A stretch of DNA of 64,000 bases from Acidobacteria bacterium Ga0077551 (GCA_001464545.1 LNFC01000020.1:113694-177693), one strand, 5' to 3'. Shown: positions 26,163-37,431, numbered from the stretch's first letter. Program-made: numbers and translations. The notes: generated from the letters alone by a model not told the origin.

Positions 26163-26192
26163 AACCCCGGCGGGCCAGTGCCTGCCGGGGTT
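26163..26192 (-). terminator. Rho-independent terminator of the secreted protein gene
   Basis: AACCCCGGC...GCCGGGGTT forms a strong stem (13 bp with one mismatch) 31 bases past the stop at 26224. Read leftward, it is followed by TTTTCTTTTGGGGTTTT, a T-rich tract. Confidence 0.75.
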
Positions 26193-26223
26193 CGAGTTGC
26201 AGAGTGAGTCTGGAGCGTGTGGA

Positions 26224-27189
26224 CTATTTGTAGACGGTGCCGAGACAGTCAGCGACTTCCGTCAGCGTGTGCTGGCTGATGCAGTGCGGCAGCTCGAATT
26301 CCTGGCCGACGCCCGCGACGCAGCCCTGCAGCTGCAGGTTCTGCATCTTGAGGCAGCTCTGAACCGCCGGTTCCATCATGACCTTGGCGAGGCGGGCCTG
26401 GTCGACCGAGCCGGCGCCGATGACGCGCATGGCGGCGAGCGAGGCGATCTGGTTGGCGACGGCTTCCTTGCCGAAGGCGACCTTCTCGCGCTTGCCGGTG
26501 AAGCCGCTGGTCAGGAAGGCGGGCAGGCGCACGGCGCCGGCGACGTCTTCGGTCGTGGCGGCGGCGGTGATGATGCCGGCCTTGGTGTCGCCCGAGAGCG
26601 GCGTGGCGCTGGTGAGGGCGGTGACGATCAGGTTGTCAGCCGGCTTGCCCTTGCCCTGCAAGACCTTCACGACCTCGGCGCGCTGGCCGCCATTGCGGAT
26701 ACGCGATTTCGCCCAGCCATAGCCTTGCAGCGAATAGCCCTGTTCCTTCACGATTGCCGCGGAGGAGTAGATTTTCGGAAGGTCCGAATCGGTGACCGCA
26801 ATGGCGCCGCCGACGGCATTGTCGCCGCCTGCGAGTGAGCGGGCGTAATTGTTGCCGGCGGCGAAGCTTTTCATCACCGGCTCACGGCCATAGAAGGCCT
26901 CGATGTCGCGCACGGTGGCGCTGAATTCGGGATCCTGCGACGCAACCAGCGCCGAATACGCCATCCAGCCGCGCGTCAGCTGATCAGCATTGTAGGCGCC
27001 CAGCGTGTTGAGGGCGGAATCGATATCGCCCGCATCCTTGAACGGCTTGGCCGCCACGTCTTCGGCGTCCGACTGGTACGTCATGTAAACAGCAGCGCTT
27101 TCCGAGATCGGATCGGCTTTCTGTGCCGACGCGCCAGCTGAAAGTCCGAAGCCGCAAATCAGTGCAGCGATCACCCCAGAGGTCTTCAT
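26224..27189 (-). CDS. Secreted or periplasmic protein of unknown function
   Basis: 321 residues from ATG 27189, with GAGGGAG ten bases upstream. A clean Sec signal peptide (MKTSGVIAALICGFGLSAGASAQ) is seen. The mature protein is Ala/Thr-rich and helical, with four Cys near the C-terminus (SCLKMQ, GCVAG, HCISQ, DCLGT) that could form disulfides. No known domain is recognised. It is divergent from the histidine kinase gene and has its own terminator. Confidence 0.8.
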   Translation of the reverse strand: MKTSGVIAALICGFGLSAGASAQKADPISESAAVYMTYQSDAEDVAAKPFKDAGDIDSALNTLGAYNADQLTRGWMAYSALVASQDPEFSATVRDIEAFYGREPVMKSFAAGNNYARSLAGGDNAVGGAIAVTDSDLPKIYSSAAIVKEQGYSLQGYGWAKSRIRNGGQRAEVVKVLQGKGKPADNLIVTALTSATPLSGDTKAGIITAAATTEDVAGAVRLPAFLTSGFTGKREKVAFGKEAVANQIASLAAMRVIGAGSVDQARLAKVMMEPAVQSCLKMQNLQLQGCVAGVGQEFELPHCISQHTLTEVADCLGTVYK

Positions 27190-27340
27190 TCTAAACTCCC
27201 TCACGCGTCACGCGATTAGTGATGCCCGAACTTCCCGGCATGGGGAACCATGCCTTGTGTGATTTGCGCATTACAAATACAGCAGACCGGGCACCTGATC
27301 CGGCAAGAATGCCTAGCAAATCTCTATGGGGTGTTAAGAC

Positions 27341-28921
27341 TTGGCCCCCGAAACGGCGCAGAAGCGGTTACAATTCGTTCACCTCGCGTGGATCGCGCTG
27401 GGGCTGACGGCGGCCGTGTCCGGCGGCATCGGCGGCGCGCCTCTTGCGAGCCTCATCGCAGCAATGATTTTGACTCTCATTCCGGGCCTCACCGGCTTTG
27501 CTGTGGCCGGCGCGGGCGACACGCTGCGGCGCGGTCTTGTCGTGATTGCCTGGCTGGTCTGCGCGCTGATTGCCATCGTGCTGACGGGGGGCGGCGCCTC
27601 GCCGCTGATCGTGTTGCTGGTGGCGGCGCCGCTGGCTGCCTTGCTGGCTGGCGCGCCGCGCATGGCGGCGGAGGCGGGCACCTTTGCCGCGCTTGCGCTG
27701 TTCGCGGTGTTCATCGCCACGCCCGCCGGCTGGATCCCGCCGCCGCCGCGCGGGGCCCTGGAACTGGCCGCGCCGTTTGCCTTTGCAGGGCTCGTGCTGG
27801 CGGCGCTGAAGATCTGGCATCTTGTGTCACGAAGCGACGCTGCGCCCGCTGCCGCGCCGCCCGCCGAGTTGCCGAAGGGCGAGCCGGACCCGCAGCCGAT
27901 CGCCATGACCGGCATCAGCTGGATCGATGTGACGCCCGAGGGGCGCCTGCGCCGCGTGCAGGGCGACACGTTCGGCCTCGTCACCATGCGGCCGGGCTCG
28001 GCGCTCGGCAGTCTGTTCACGGATCATGATTTCCCGCTGCCGCCGCCGGGCCGCACCGGGCGCAAGCTGGTGACGATGGAACTGGTCTCCGGCCAGCGCG
28101 TGCGCGTCATCGCCGAGCGCCATGCCAAGGGCTGCCACCTGCTGATGGTGGATGCGCTGGACGAGACACCTGCCTTGCCTTCCAGCGCGGTGGCGGACCT
28201 CGAAGCCAAGCTGCAATCGCGCACCGCCTTCTTCGCCTCGCTGGGTCATGACCTGAAGACACCGCTGAATGCCATCCTCGGCTACGCCGAAGTAATGCAG
28301 GCCGAGCTGATGGGGCCGATGCCGAAACCGTATGCGGACTATCCCTCGATTATCCATGAGAGCGGCACGGACCTGTTGCTGCTGGTCGACGATATTCTCG
28401 ACCTCGCGCGCTCCGAAGCCGGCCAGCCGCGCCTGGAGCCGGAACCGGTGGACCTGACCGCGTCGGCCGAGTCCGTCATCCGCCAGCTGACGGGGCAGGC
28501 GGACCGCCTGGGCATCACCTTGAAACTGAAATCCGGCGACGAAGTCTGGGCCGAAGCCGACGCGCGCGCGGTGCGCCAGATCTGGCAGAACCTCGTCTCC
28601 AACGCGATCAAATACTCCGCCAGCGGAAAAACGGTCACGCTGGAAACGCGTCTCGACAACGGCGCGGCCCTGCTCAGCGTCACCGACCGGGGCGCAGGCA
28701 TCGCCGCTGCCGATCTCGGCCGCCTGACCGAACCCTTCGCGCAGGGCACCGGAGCGAAGCCCGGCACCGGCCTCGGGCTCTCGGTTGTGCGCCGCTTCGC
28801 CGAACTGCACGGCGGCAGCCTGCGCATCACGTCAAAGCCCGGCAAGGGCACCCGCGTCGAGGTCACGCTCCCCCGTGCCTCGGAAGCCGACATCGCCCCG
28901 ATGGAAGAAGCGGCGGAGTAG
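27341..28921 (+). CDS. Membrane sensor histidine kinase
   Basis: 526 residues. Six N-terminal helices (about residues 12-160) without an obvious sensor domain, then a PAS-like region, the HisKA box FASLGHDLKTPLNAILGYAEVM with the phosphorylated His near residue 302, and a HATPase with N box (QNLVSNAIKYS), G1 (DRGAGI) and G2 (GTGLGLSV). The GYAEVM/MGP form is like the PleC/DivJ group. TTG start at 27341 with GGGGTG nine bases upstream. No response regulator lies beside it. Confidence 0.9.
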   Translation: MAPETAQKRLQFVHLAWIALGLTAAVSGGIGGAPLASLIAAMILTLIPGLTGFAVAGAGDTLRRGLVVIAWLVCALIAIVLTGGGASPLIVLLVAAPLAALLAGAPRMAAEAGTFAALALFAVFIATPAGWIPPPPRGALELAAPFAFAGLVLAALKIWHLVSRSDAAPAAAPPAELPKGEPDPQPIAMTGISWIDVTPEGRLRRVQGDTFGLVTMRPGSALGSLFTDHDFPLPPPGRTGRKLVTMELVSGQRVRVIAERHAKGCHLLMVDALDETPALPSSAVADLEAKLQSRTAFFASLGHDLKTPLNAILGYAEVMQAELMGPMPKPYADYPSIIHESGTDLLLLVDDILDLARSEAGQPRLEPEPVDLTASAESVIRQLTGQADRLGITLKLKSGDEVWAEADARAVRQIWQNLVSNAIKYSASGKTVTLETRLDNGAALLSVTDRGAGIAAADLGRLTEPFAQGTGAKPGTGLGLSVVRRFAELHGGSLRITSKPGKGTRVEVTLPRASEADIAPMEEAAE

Positions 28922-29002
28922 GGGCCACCAGAACCGACATTTTCGGTTTCCCGGCCCCCCGAACCGTGCCACCTTTCGCGTTCATACGAGAGGGGGTTCC
29001 CA

Positions 29003-29326
29003 ATGAAACATATCATTCTGGCGGCTGTGGCCGCACTGGCACTTACGGGTTGCGGCGCCATCGGCGGCGGCGAGAAGGCTGCCATGGTCAAGGCGTGCAC
29101 CGACAGCGGCGAGGCCGAGAAGGATTGCACCTGCATCGCCGACAATCTCGAGACCAACCTTGATGCCGACACGTTCAAGGTCGTCGCAACCGCGATGGCA
29201 GCCGATGACGCGGCCGGCGAGCAGATGATGGAAGCGCTTCCCGCCGACAAGCAGGGCGCCGTGATGGGCGCGCTGATGTCTGCCGGCATGACCTGCATGA
29301 TGGGCGGCGCACCCGCCGAGGGCTGA
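29003..29326 (+). CDS. Small lipoprotein of unknown function
   Basis: 107 residues. Signal peptide with lipobox LTGC at residues 15-18 (MKHIILAAVAALALTGC), a spaced CT..CTCIAD Cys pair and a C-terminal TCMM. The ATG at 29003 follows GAGAGGGGG. No known domain; it may be a secreted redox or scaffolding protein. Function unknown. Confidence 0.78.
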   Translation: MKHIILAAVAALALTGCGAIGGGEKAAMVKACTDSGEAEKDCTCIADNLETNLDADTFKVVATAMAADDAAGEQMMEALPADKQGAVMGALMSAGMTCMMGGAPAEG

Positions 29327-29373
29327 TCTTTATCGCGCTTGACGCGGGCGTCCGTCTCGGGGGAGACTCCGGG

Positions 29374-29712
29374 ATGGACCGCTTACCTTCCAGACTATGG
29401 ATCGAGGCACTGGTCCGGCGGGCGCAGCTCTCCGGCGCCAGTGCCTTTATCGTTCAGCACGGGGACGATGACCGCGGCGATGTGCTGATCAAGGTCGCGC
29501 GGCTCGACGGCACGGCGGCCGCCTATCTTCCGTCCACGAACCTCGAAGGCGAACGGGTCTTCCTGAACCTCGAGATACAGGGCGTCGGCCCGGACGAGGC
29601 GAGCGTGGACGACTATGTTCGCCGCGCGAAGTCCCGCGACAGTGACCTGTGGATTGTCGAGATCGAGGACAAGGAAGGCCGTGCGTTCCTGACGGAACCT
29701 GTCGAGAATTGA
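29374..29712 (+). CDS. DUF1491 family protein
   Basis: 112 residues. PSRLWIEALVRRAQLSGASAFIVQHGDDDRGDVLIKV and the ending RDSDLWIVEIEDKEGRAFL match DUF1491, a short soluble family found in Alphaproteobacteria with no known function. ATG 29374 follows GGGGGAG at usual spacing. It lies between the small lipoprotein and another short unknown gene on the same strand. Confidence 0.85.
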   Translation: MDRLPSRLWIEALVRRAQLSGASAFIVQHGDDDRGDVLIKVARLDGTAAAYLPSTNLEGERVFLNLEIQGVGPDEASVDDYVRRAKSRDSDLWIVEIEDKEGRAFLTEPVEN

Positions 29713-29784
29713 TCGCCGTTAAGCTCTCCTAAACCAGACAACTGCACTTTGCGATTCGCTGGGCTAAAAGGGGCGGTAGCAGCG

Positions 29785-30156
29785 ATGTTGTTCCTGTTGA
29801 ACGAGTATGTGACCGAGATCGAGGCGCCCGAATTGCGCCTGCTGAAACGCGGCCCGAGCCTCGGCTTCGAGGACGTGCATTCCATGCGTGCCCGCGAAGC
29901 CATCGAGTTTGCCCGCGCCCGGCTTCAGGTCTGCCATGACGAGGGCGCGGTGCCCGGCGAAATCCTGGTGGCCGACCTCGCCGCGCTGATCATCGCCAAG
30001 ACCGGCGCCAACGCCGCGCTGTTCCCGGTGCATGACGGCCGGGTCAGCGAGCCGCGCCTCACCATCCTGCCCGAGAGCATCCTCGAGGCCGTCCGCGCCC
30101 GCCTCGCCGAAGGCGCCGCTCCGGACATCCGCCAGTTCTGGCCGCGCGCGGCCTGA
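29785..30156 (+). CDS. Hypothetical protein
   Basis: 123 residues from ATG 29785, preceded by AAAAGGGGCGG; a TTG start at 29749 is possible. The sequence is soluble with an AREAIEFARARLQVCHDEG helix and a DLAALIIAKTGANAALFP segment. I recognise no family. A TTAA-N7-TAAA sequence upstream (29719-29733) resembles one CtrA half-site pair with one mismatch, which is weak evidence. Confidence 0.7.
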   Translation: MLFLLNEYVTEIEAPELRLLKRGPSLGFEDVHSMRAREAIEFARARLQVCHDEGAVPGEILVADLAALIIAKTGANAALFPVHDGRVSEPRLTILPESILEAVRARLAEGAAPDIRQFWPRAA

Positions 30157-30225
30157 AGGCCGCAAGCAGGCGTTCGCGTCGCCTGAACGGTTGACGCAAA
30201 CCCCGCCGCCCGGTTTCGTGGCGAA

Positions 30226-30711
30226 ATGACGCCGCAGCCGCCGATCCGTGCACCGCATTTCTTCTGGGACGAGGATGGCCCCGCCACGCTTGCCTCGGCG
30301 CAGTTCCTCCTCGGCTTGCTCTGCGATTTCGCCCGCCTCTCGCCGATTTGGAAGGACCGGGCGGGGCGCGATATCGCAGTCTCGGTTGAAAGCGAAACGA
30401 ACCAGGAGGCCAGTATCACCCTTCGCGGCGCCCTCACGGGACATGTCGAGCTATCGGTGGCGCCGAGCCTCTGGGTGCGTGCGGACGTGTATCTCGGCGA
30501 TATCTGGTTCGGGCGGGGCTGGATCGAGCGCTGCTACGAGGAATGCGAAATCTGGCCGGATGCGTCGGACGGCATTGTCGGCCCGCGAGTCGAGGATGAT
30601 CCGCCGGGCCGTATCTCGAAGCGGGGATACTGGGTGCAGTTCGATACGTCCCAGTGGCCGGGATACGTGAGCACCGAGCGCTACACCGGGTTTGAAATCC
30701 CGGACACCTGA
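30226..30711 (+). CDS. Hypothetical protein
   Basis: 161 residues, soluble and Trp-rich (FFWDEDG, IWKDRAG, WVRADVYLGDIWFGRGW). No recognised domain. ATG 30226 follows GTGGCGAA. It ends 31 bases before the convergent alcohol dehydrogenase. No function can be assigned. Confidence 0.65.
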   Translation: MTPQPPIRAPHFFWDEDGPATLASAQFLLGLLCDFARLSPIWKDRAGRDIAVSVESETNQEASITLRGALTGHVELSVAPSLWVRADVYLGDIWFGRGWIERCYEECEIWPDASDGIVGPRVEDDPPGRISKRGYWVQFDTSQWPGYVSTERYTGFEIPDT

Positions 30712-30741
30712 CGGCGCCCTCCTCGAAACCGTCGGCCAGAC

Positions 30742-31860
30742 TCAGCCTGTGACGTCGCCCCGGTTTGGCGCGGCGATCTCGCTCGCCTCAGGAGTAAGCT
30801 CGTCGCGGCGCGATTTCAGGCTCGACATGTCGATGACGTGGCGGAACCGCACATCTTCACCCTCCATCCGCTTAAAGGCTTCGTTGATCCCGTCGATGTC
30901 GATGAGTTCGATCTGCGGACGGATGCCGTGCTCGGCGCACAGCTCGAGGACTTCGGCTGTGTCCGTGATGCCGCCGATCAGCGAACCGGCGAGCGTCAGG
31001 CGGTGAAACACCAGGTCTGCAGGCACGAAGGCCGGCATCTCGATGAAATTGCCGACAAGGGCGATCACACCGCCGGGCTTCATCAGCTTGATGTATGGGG
31101 TGACGTCGTGCGCGTAGGGTATCGTGTCGATCAGCATGTCGAGGCTCTGGGCGCCGTCCTTGAGCGCGGTCTCGTCGGACATGACAATGACGGTGTCCGC
31201 GCCAAGCTCCCGGGCGAGGTCAGACTTGTCGGCGCTGGTGGTCAGGGCAGTCACGCTCGCGCCGAGGGCCTTGCCGATCTGGACGGCCATGTGCCCCAGC
31301 CCGCCGATCCCGGCCACGCCGAGTGACTGGCCTTTCTGGAGGTTCCAGTGCTTCATCGGCGAATAGGTCGTCACGCCCGCGCAGAGGATCGGGGCGGCTT
31401 CGGCCGGGGAGATGGCGTCCGGAATGTTCAGGACGAATTCCTCCCGTACGGTGATGCCGGTCGCATAGCCGCCATAGGTGTTGGTGCCGTCCGGTATCTT
31501 CGGGCCGTTATAAGTGAGCGTGCAGCTCTTGGGGCCGGAGCAGTATTGCTCTTCGCCGCGCCGGCAGGCCTCGCAGGCCTGGCAGGAGTTCACCATGCAG
31601 CCGACGCCGACGGTTTCGCCCTCGGAGAATTTCGAGACGCCATCCCCAACCCGGGTGACCTTGCCGATGATCTCGTGGCCGGGCACGCAGGGGTATACCG
31701 TGTTGCTCCAGTCATCGCGGGCCTGGTGCAGGTCCGAATGGCAGACGCCGCAATGGGTGATCTCGATTTCCACCTCGCCGGCCCGAACAGGTTGCCGCGT
31801 GAACTGGACGGGCGAGAGGGAGGCGCTTTTTTCCTGGGTGCCATAGGCGAGGGTGTGCAT
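30742..31860 (-). CDS. Zinc-dependent NAD(P) alcohol dehydrogenase (YahK/AdhC type)
   Basis: 372 residues. ITHCGVCHSDLHQARDDW near residue 34 has the catalytic-zinc Cys, PGHEIIGKVTRVG the His, and the structural-zinc cluster CQACEACRRGEEQYC lies near residue 94. VAGIGGLGHMAVQI is the dinucleotide loop. Such enzymes reduce aldehydes with NADPH. The C-terminus is about 20 residues longer than usual. ATG 31860 is divergent from prfC. Confidence 0.93.
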   Translation of the reverse strand: MHTLAYGTQEKSASLSPVQFTRQPVRAGEVEIEITHCGVCHSDLHQARDDWSNTVYPCVPGHEIIGKVTRVGDGVSKFSEGETVGVGCMVNSCQACEACRRGEEQYCSGPKSCTLTYNGPKIPDGTNTYGGYATGITVREEFVLNIPDAISPAEAAPILCAGVTTYSPMKHWNLQKGQSLGVAGIGGLGHMAVQIGKALGASVTALTTSADKSDLARELGADTVIVMSDETALKDGAQSLDMLIDTIPYAHDVTPYIKLMKPGGVIALVGNFIEMPAFVPADLVFHRLTLAGSLIGGITDTAEVLELCAEHGIRPQIELIDIDGINEAFKRMEGEDVRFRHVIDMSSLKSRRDELTPEASEIAAPNRGDVTG

Positions 31861-31997
31861 GTCGGGCTCTTTCTGCTGCGTCCTGGGGGTCTCACAGGAA
31901 ACACGCCAGCAAGCGCATTGGTTCCGCCCGGGCAGCCAGCCCCTTCATTCCATTCGCCAAATCGGTTAGGGCCTGCGCCAGAGAGAGACCCTGACCC

Positions 31998-33596
<1,599 letters not shown>

Positions 33597-33602
33597 TTTG
33601 CG

Positions 33603-34037
33603 CTAGTTCCCGGCGACTTCGCCGCTGAGAACTTCCGGCTGGGCTTCCACGGTGGCTTCGCCCCAGTAGGTCGCGTCCACGCGGGGGGAGACGCCGGAGG
33701 TGGCCAGCAGGTTCTCTTCGGATTTGCCGCCGCCCTGCTTCAATTCGCAGCGCGCGCCCGAGCTGCCATAGGCTTCGACGAACGACCAGGAATGGCAGAC
33801 GGCCTCCTCGCCGCAGGCGGCTTCGCAGGCGAGCGCTGTGGAGCCGGCATCGATCTTGTAGGTGGAGCCGTGGCGGTAGCGGTAGACTTCATGGCCGGGG
33901 GTGGCGGGTCCGCGCGAGGCTTCGGTGGCCGTGAGCGGGTCCATGCCGGGTGAGGAGACGGCCTTGCGGGAGACGCCGTCGGCGCTCGCGGCGAAGCCCA
34001 GACAAGCGGTGGCGGCGAGCAGAATGGCGAGACGCAT
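33603..34037 (-). CDS. Secreted PAN/Apple-domain protein
   Basis: 144 residues with a signal peptide (MRLAILLAATACLGFAASA). CEAACGEEAVCHSWSFVEAY and RCELKQ near residues 75-105 give the spaced Cys pattern of a PAN_4 domain, a small protein- or carbohydrate-binding module. It converges on prfC with a six-base gap. Binding partner unknown. Confidence 0.82.
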   Translation of the reverse strand: MRLAILLAATACLGFAASADGVSRKAVSSPGMDPLTATEASRGPATPGHEVYRYRHGSTYKIDAGSTALACEAACGEEAVCHSWSFVEAYGSSGARCELKQGGGKSEENLLATSGVSPRVDATYWGEATVEAQPEVLSGEVAGN

Positions 34038-34120
34038 GGGGCAATCCTCCCGGGGAATATAGCAGGCGGGAGGCTATCCGAGGCGCGTTAACGAAGCGTT
34101 TGCTTTACAATCAGGGCCGA

Positions 34121-35938
34121 TCAGTTTGGCAAACTCTCTCGTTTTTCCTCGATTTCGAGCCATTCCATCTCGATGTTTTCGAGATCTGTCCGGGCGGCGC
34201 CGACGCGGGCGGATTTCTTCGTGAAGGCGGCCGGGTCGCGGGCATAGAGGCCCGCATCGGCGAGGTCTTTCTCGAGCGCGGCGATCTCGGCCTGCAGTTT
34301 CGGGATCTGGGCATTGATCTCCTTCTGCCGGTGTTCGTCCTTGTAGGAGAGTTTTGCGGCAGGTTTGGCCTTTGCGGCCGGGGCGGCGGCGCCCTTCGGT
34401 TTGTCCGCTTTCGGCGCATTCTTCTGGCGTACGCCTTTCAGCTGCTCCTGCGCGTCGCTCCAGCCGCCGGCGGTCTGGATCCATTCGCCGTCGCCGAGCG
34501 GGCAGAGGCAGCTGGTGACGGTGGCGTCGAGAAAGGCGCGGTCATGGCTGACGAGGATCAGCGTGCCTTCATAGGCGAGCAGCATGTCTTCGAGCAGGTC
34601 GAGCGTCTGCATGTCGAGATCGTTGGTCGGCTCGTCCATCACCAGCAGGTTCGAGGTCTGGGCAAGTCCGATGGCGAGGGCGAGGCGGTTGCGTTCGCCG
34701 CCCGACAGCGCGCCGACCGGCTGGCGCAGCTGTTCCGGGCGGAACAGGAAATCCTTTGCATAGGCCGCGATATGGCGCTGGTTGCCCTGCACGTTGATGG
34801 AGTCTCCGCCCATCGGGGCGAGCGCTTCCCACATCGTGTCGGTGGCGTTGAGGCTTTCTCGCGTCTGGTCCTGGTAGGTCACCTGCAGCGTCTTCGAATG
34901 CGTGACCGTGCCGGCATCCGGCGTGATCTCGCCGAGCAGCAGGCGCACCAGCGTCGTCTTGCCGGCGCCGTTCGGGCCTATGATGCCGATCCGGTCGCCG
35001 CGCAGGATGCGCAGGTCGAGACCGTTTGCGATCACCAGCGGGCCGTCGGCGGTCTGGAAGGTCTTCGACAGGCCCTTCGCCTCGATCACCTTCTTGCTCA
35101 TAGCCTCGCCGGCATCGGCGCTGAACTCGGCGAGCGACTTGCGGTCGTTCAGGGCGCTGCGCATCTGCGCATGGTCCACCTTCATCTGGCGCAGCCGGGC
35201 GAGGCGGCCCTGGTTGCGCTTGCGCCGCGCAGTGACGCCGCGCGCCAGCCAGTGCTGCTCGTCCTTCAGCTGCGTCGTCATCCGGCGCAGCTGGCGCTCG
35301 TCTTCTTCCTCTATCTGCTCCGCCCACTGATCGAACTTCAGATAGCCTTCAGGGCTCTTCAGCACCTTGCCCTGGCGCAGCCAGAGCGTGTTGGTGGAGA
35401 CGGTTTCGAGGAAGCGCCGGTCGTGGCTCACCACCAGCACGACGCCGTTGAAGGCCTTCAGGCGGCCTTCCAGGTATTCGATCATCGGCACGTCGAGATG
35501 GTTCGTCGGCTCGTCCAGCAGCAGGATGGTCGGCTGGATCGCAAATGCCTTCGCCAGCGCCGCGCGGCGCTTCTGCCCGCCCGAGAGGGTTTTCGGATCG
35601 GCCTCGGGGTCGATGCCGAATTCCATGATCTCGGCCTCGGCCATGTAGGCGCCTTCGAGGCCGTCGGCGACATAGTCGAGAACGGTGGCAAAGCCGGAAA
35701 GGTCCGGCTCCTGCGCCACGGTCGCATAGGTGATGCCGGGCTGGCGCCAGACTTCGCCCGAGTCGGGCTCGATCACTTCGGAGATAATCTTCATCAGCGT
35801 CGACTTGCCGGCCCCGTTGCGGCCCACCAGCGCGGCGCGCTCGCCCTTGGAGAGGGCCAGCGTCACGCCTTCGAACAGCGGTCCGCTGCCAAAGGTGAGG
35901 CGTACATTGGTAAGGGAAATCAGGGGGGGCTGGGCCAT
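34121..35938 (-). CDS. uup: ABC-F family ATPase (Uup-like)
   Basis: 605 residues with two ABC domains. Walker A GRNGAGKST near residue 38 and GPNGAGKTT near 322, signatures LSGGQKRR and LSGGERNR, linker KDEQHWLARGVTARRKRNQGRL, and a C-terminal charged coiled-coil tail (after 525) as in Uup. These soluble ATPases act on ribosomes or DNA intermediates rather than transport. Starts at ATG 35938. Confidence 0.94.
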   Translation of the reverse strand: MAQPPLISLTNVRLTFGSGPLFEGVTLALSKGERAALVGRNGAGKSTLMKIISEVIEPDSGEVWRQPGITYATVAQEPDLSGFATVLDYVADGLEGAYMAEAEIMEFGIDPEADPKTLSGGQKRRAALAKAFAIQPTILLLDEPTNHLDVPMIEYLEGRLKAFNGVVLVVSHDRRFLETVSTNTLWLRQGKVLKSPEGYLKFDQWAEQIEEEDERQLRRMTTQLKDEQHWLARGVTARRKRNQGRLARLRQMKVDHAQMRSALNDRKSLAEFSADAGEAMSKKVIEAKGLSKTFQTADGPLVIANGLDLRILRGDRIGIIGPNGAGKTTLVRLLLGEITPDAGTVTHSKTLQVTYQDQTRESLNATDTMWEALAPMGGDSINVQGNQRHIAAYAKDFLFRPEQLRQPVGALSGGERNRLALAIGLAQTSNLLVMDEPTNDLDMQTLDLLEDMLLAYEGTLILVSHDRAFLDATVTSCLCPLGDGEWIQTAGGWSDAQEQLKGVRQKNAPKADKPKGAAAPAAKAKPAAKLSYKDEHRQKEINAQIPKLQAEIAALEKDLADAGLYARDPAAFTKKSARVGAARTDLENIEMEWLEIEEKRESLPN

Positions 35939-36007
35939 GCCGGGGAGATAGCCTCTGGTTCGCGCAGAGGCTAGGGGGCGGGCGCGGCGCCCGCCGGCCC
36001 GTCTGCT

Positions 36008-36823
36008 TCAGTCGAAGGTGTAGCTGATGAAAACCCCGGCGCTGAACTGGTCGGCGTCGCCGCGCAGGGTGACCAGGGGGCTGTCGCCGGTATCGCCGGC
36101 CAGCCGGTCATAACCGGCAAAGGTGACGACGGACCATTTGAAGTCGCGGTCCAGCGGGATGATGCCGAGCGCGCCCACGCCGTAGCTGCTGGCGCCGCCG
36201 CCCGCTTCGTAGACTGGCAGTCCGGAGCCGGCCGACTGGGCCGGTGCGACCCCGAAATAGGCGGCATTGTAGCTTTCATCGACGATCTTCACCCGCGGGC
36301 CGGCCGACCAGATGATGGGCGGGCCAAATCCGGTGATGACGCCGCCGGCGCCGGCGTTCAGGTCCAGCACGAGGCCCTCATGGCCTGAGACGGCCTGGCG
36401 CAGTTCGGCGCCTGCCGACCAGGGACCGCTGCGGTAGCGCAGGAAGCCGCCCAGTTCGAAACTCGTGTCGACGTCGCCCAGGCCCACGAGATCGCTTGTC
36501 CCGCCGCCCGAGACGGCGAAGGCCTGGTCGCCGTCGTCATTGCGGGAAAACTTCACGCGCCCGATGGGGCCGGCCGAGAGGGACTCCGACTGGATCCAGT
36601 TATAGCCGACGCCGTCCTGAACGGAGGCGAAGAACCGGTCTCCATACTTGAACTGGATGTTGGGCAGGATCGAAACGGCGTAGTCGTCATCGCCTTCATA
36701 GGTCGGCGCATACAGGCTGCCGGCGCCGAGGGTGACCTGCCAGCCTTCGGCGGGCTCTGGCGCCTGTGCAAAGGCGGGAAGGCAAGCGCACGAAAGCGCT
36801 GCGAAAAGCAGGGTGGCGCGCAT
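36008..36823 (-). CDS. MipA/OmpV family outer-membrane protein
   Basis: 271 residues with a Sec signal peptide (MRATLLFAALSCACLPAFAQ). The mature part starts GWQVTLGAGSLYAPTYEGDDDY and alternates polar and hydrophobic residues in beta strands, ending in SYTFD with the terminal aromatic used for outer-membrane insertion. Family members interact with murein synthases and hydrolases or act as porins. Substrate unknown. Confidence 0.9.
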   Translation of the reverse strand: MRATLLFAALSCACLPAFAQAPEPAEGWQVTLGAGSLYAPTYEGDDDYAVSILPNIQFKYGDRFFASVQDGVGYNWIQSESLSAGPIGRVKFSRNDDGDQAFAVSGGGTSDLVGLGDVDTSFELGGFLRYRSGPWSAGAELRQAVSGHEGLVLDLNAGAGGVITGFGPPIIWSAGPRVKIVDESYNAAYFGVAPAQSAGSGLPVYEAGGGASSYGVGALGIIPLDRDFKWSVVTFAGYDRLAGDTGDSPLVTLRGDADQFSAGVFISYTFD

Positions 36824-36999
36824 CGGAGTCTCCTAGGTTTCTACAGGCCCATACGCCGGGGATGTACCCTTGGATCATGGGTGCACTGCTTGTCCCGCGA
36901 AGGCAGCCGGATCATCACCCCGCGAAGGACCAGCGTAGCGAGAGATTGCCGCGAGGGGAAGGCTGGACGCGCAGGGGCGCCGGACGGAAAGTCCGTTCC

Positions 37000-37431
37000 A
37001 TGCCGGAACTCACTCCTCCCGAAGGCTACGCGCCGCATTTCCGCAAATCGCGGTTCACCGATCCCTGGGAGCCGCTCTATTCGCGCAGCACGCCCAAGGA
37101 AGTCTCGATCGGCCTCTGGCTCGCAGAGGCGCACTGCAACTCGCGCGGCCTGGTGCATGGCGGCCTGATTGCGTCGCTGGCCGACAATGCCATGGGCCTC
37201 TCCTGCGGCGCCGCGCTGGCCACCGACGGCCGCCCGCCGGCCGGCGGCCTTGTCACCGTCACTCTGTCCACAGACTACCTCGGCAGCGCGCGGCTCGGCC
37301 AATGGCTCGCCACCGACACGCACTTCGTCAAGACCGGCGGATCGCTCTGCTTTGCGGCTTGCCTTGTGCACGCCGACGGTCAGCCGATTGCCCGCGCGAA
37401 CGCCACCTTCAAGGTTCTCGGCGGGCATTAA
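37000..37431 (+). CDS. PaaI-type hotdog thioesterase
   Basis: 143 residues from ATG 37000 (MPELTPPEGYA). NSRGLVHGGLIASLADNAMG near residues 49-68 contains the catalytic-Asp hotdog motif, and GARANATFKV-type ending ARANATFKVLGG is usual. It hydrolyses acyl-CoA thioesters in the cytoplasm, substrate unknown. The frame is open to 36766 but the upstream part overlaps mipA on the other strand. Confidence 0.9.
   Translation: MPELTPPEGYAPHFRKSRFTDPWEPLYSRSTPKEVSIGLWLAEAHCNSRGLVHGGLIASLADNAMGLSCGAALATDGRPPAGGLVTVTLSTDYLGSARLGQWLATDTHFVKTGGSLCFAACLVHADGQPIARANATFKVLGGH

Noticed and set aside
29719..29733. CtrA-like TTAA-N7-TAAA site
   Set aside because: One mismatch and a short motif are expected by chance in a window of this size; not listed as a feature.
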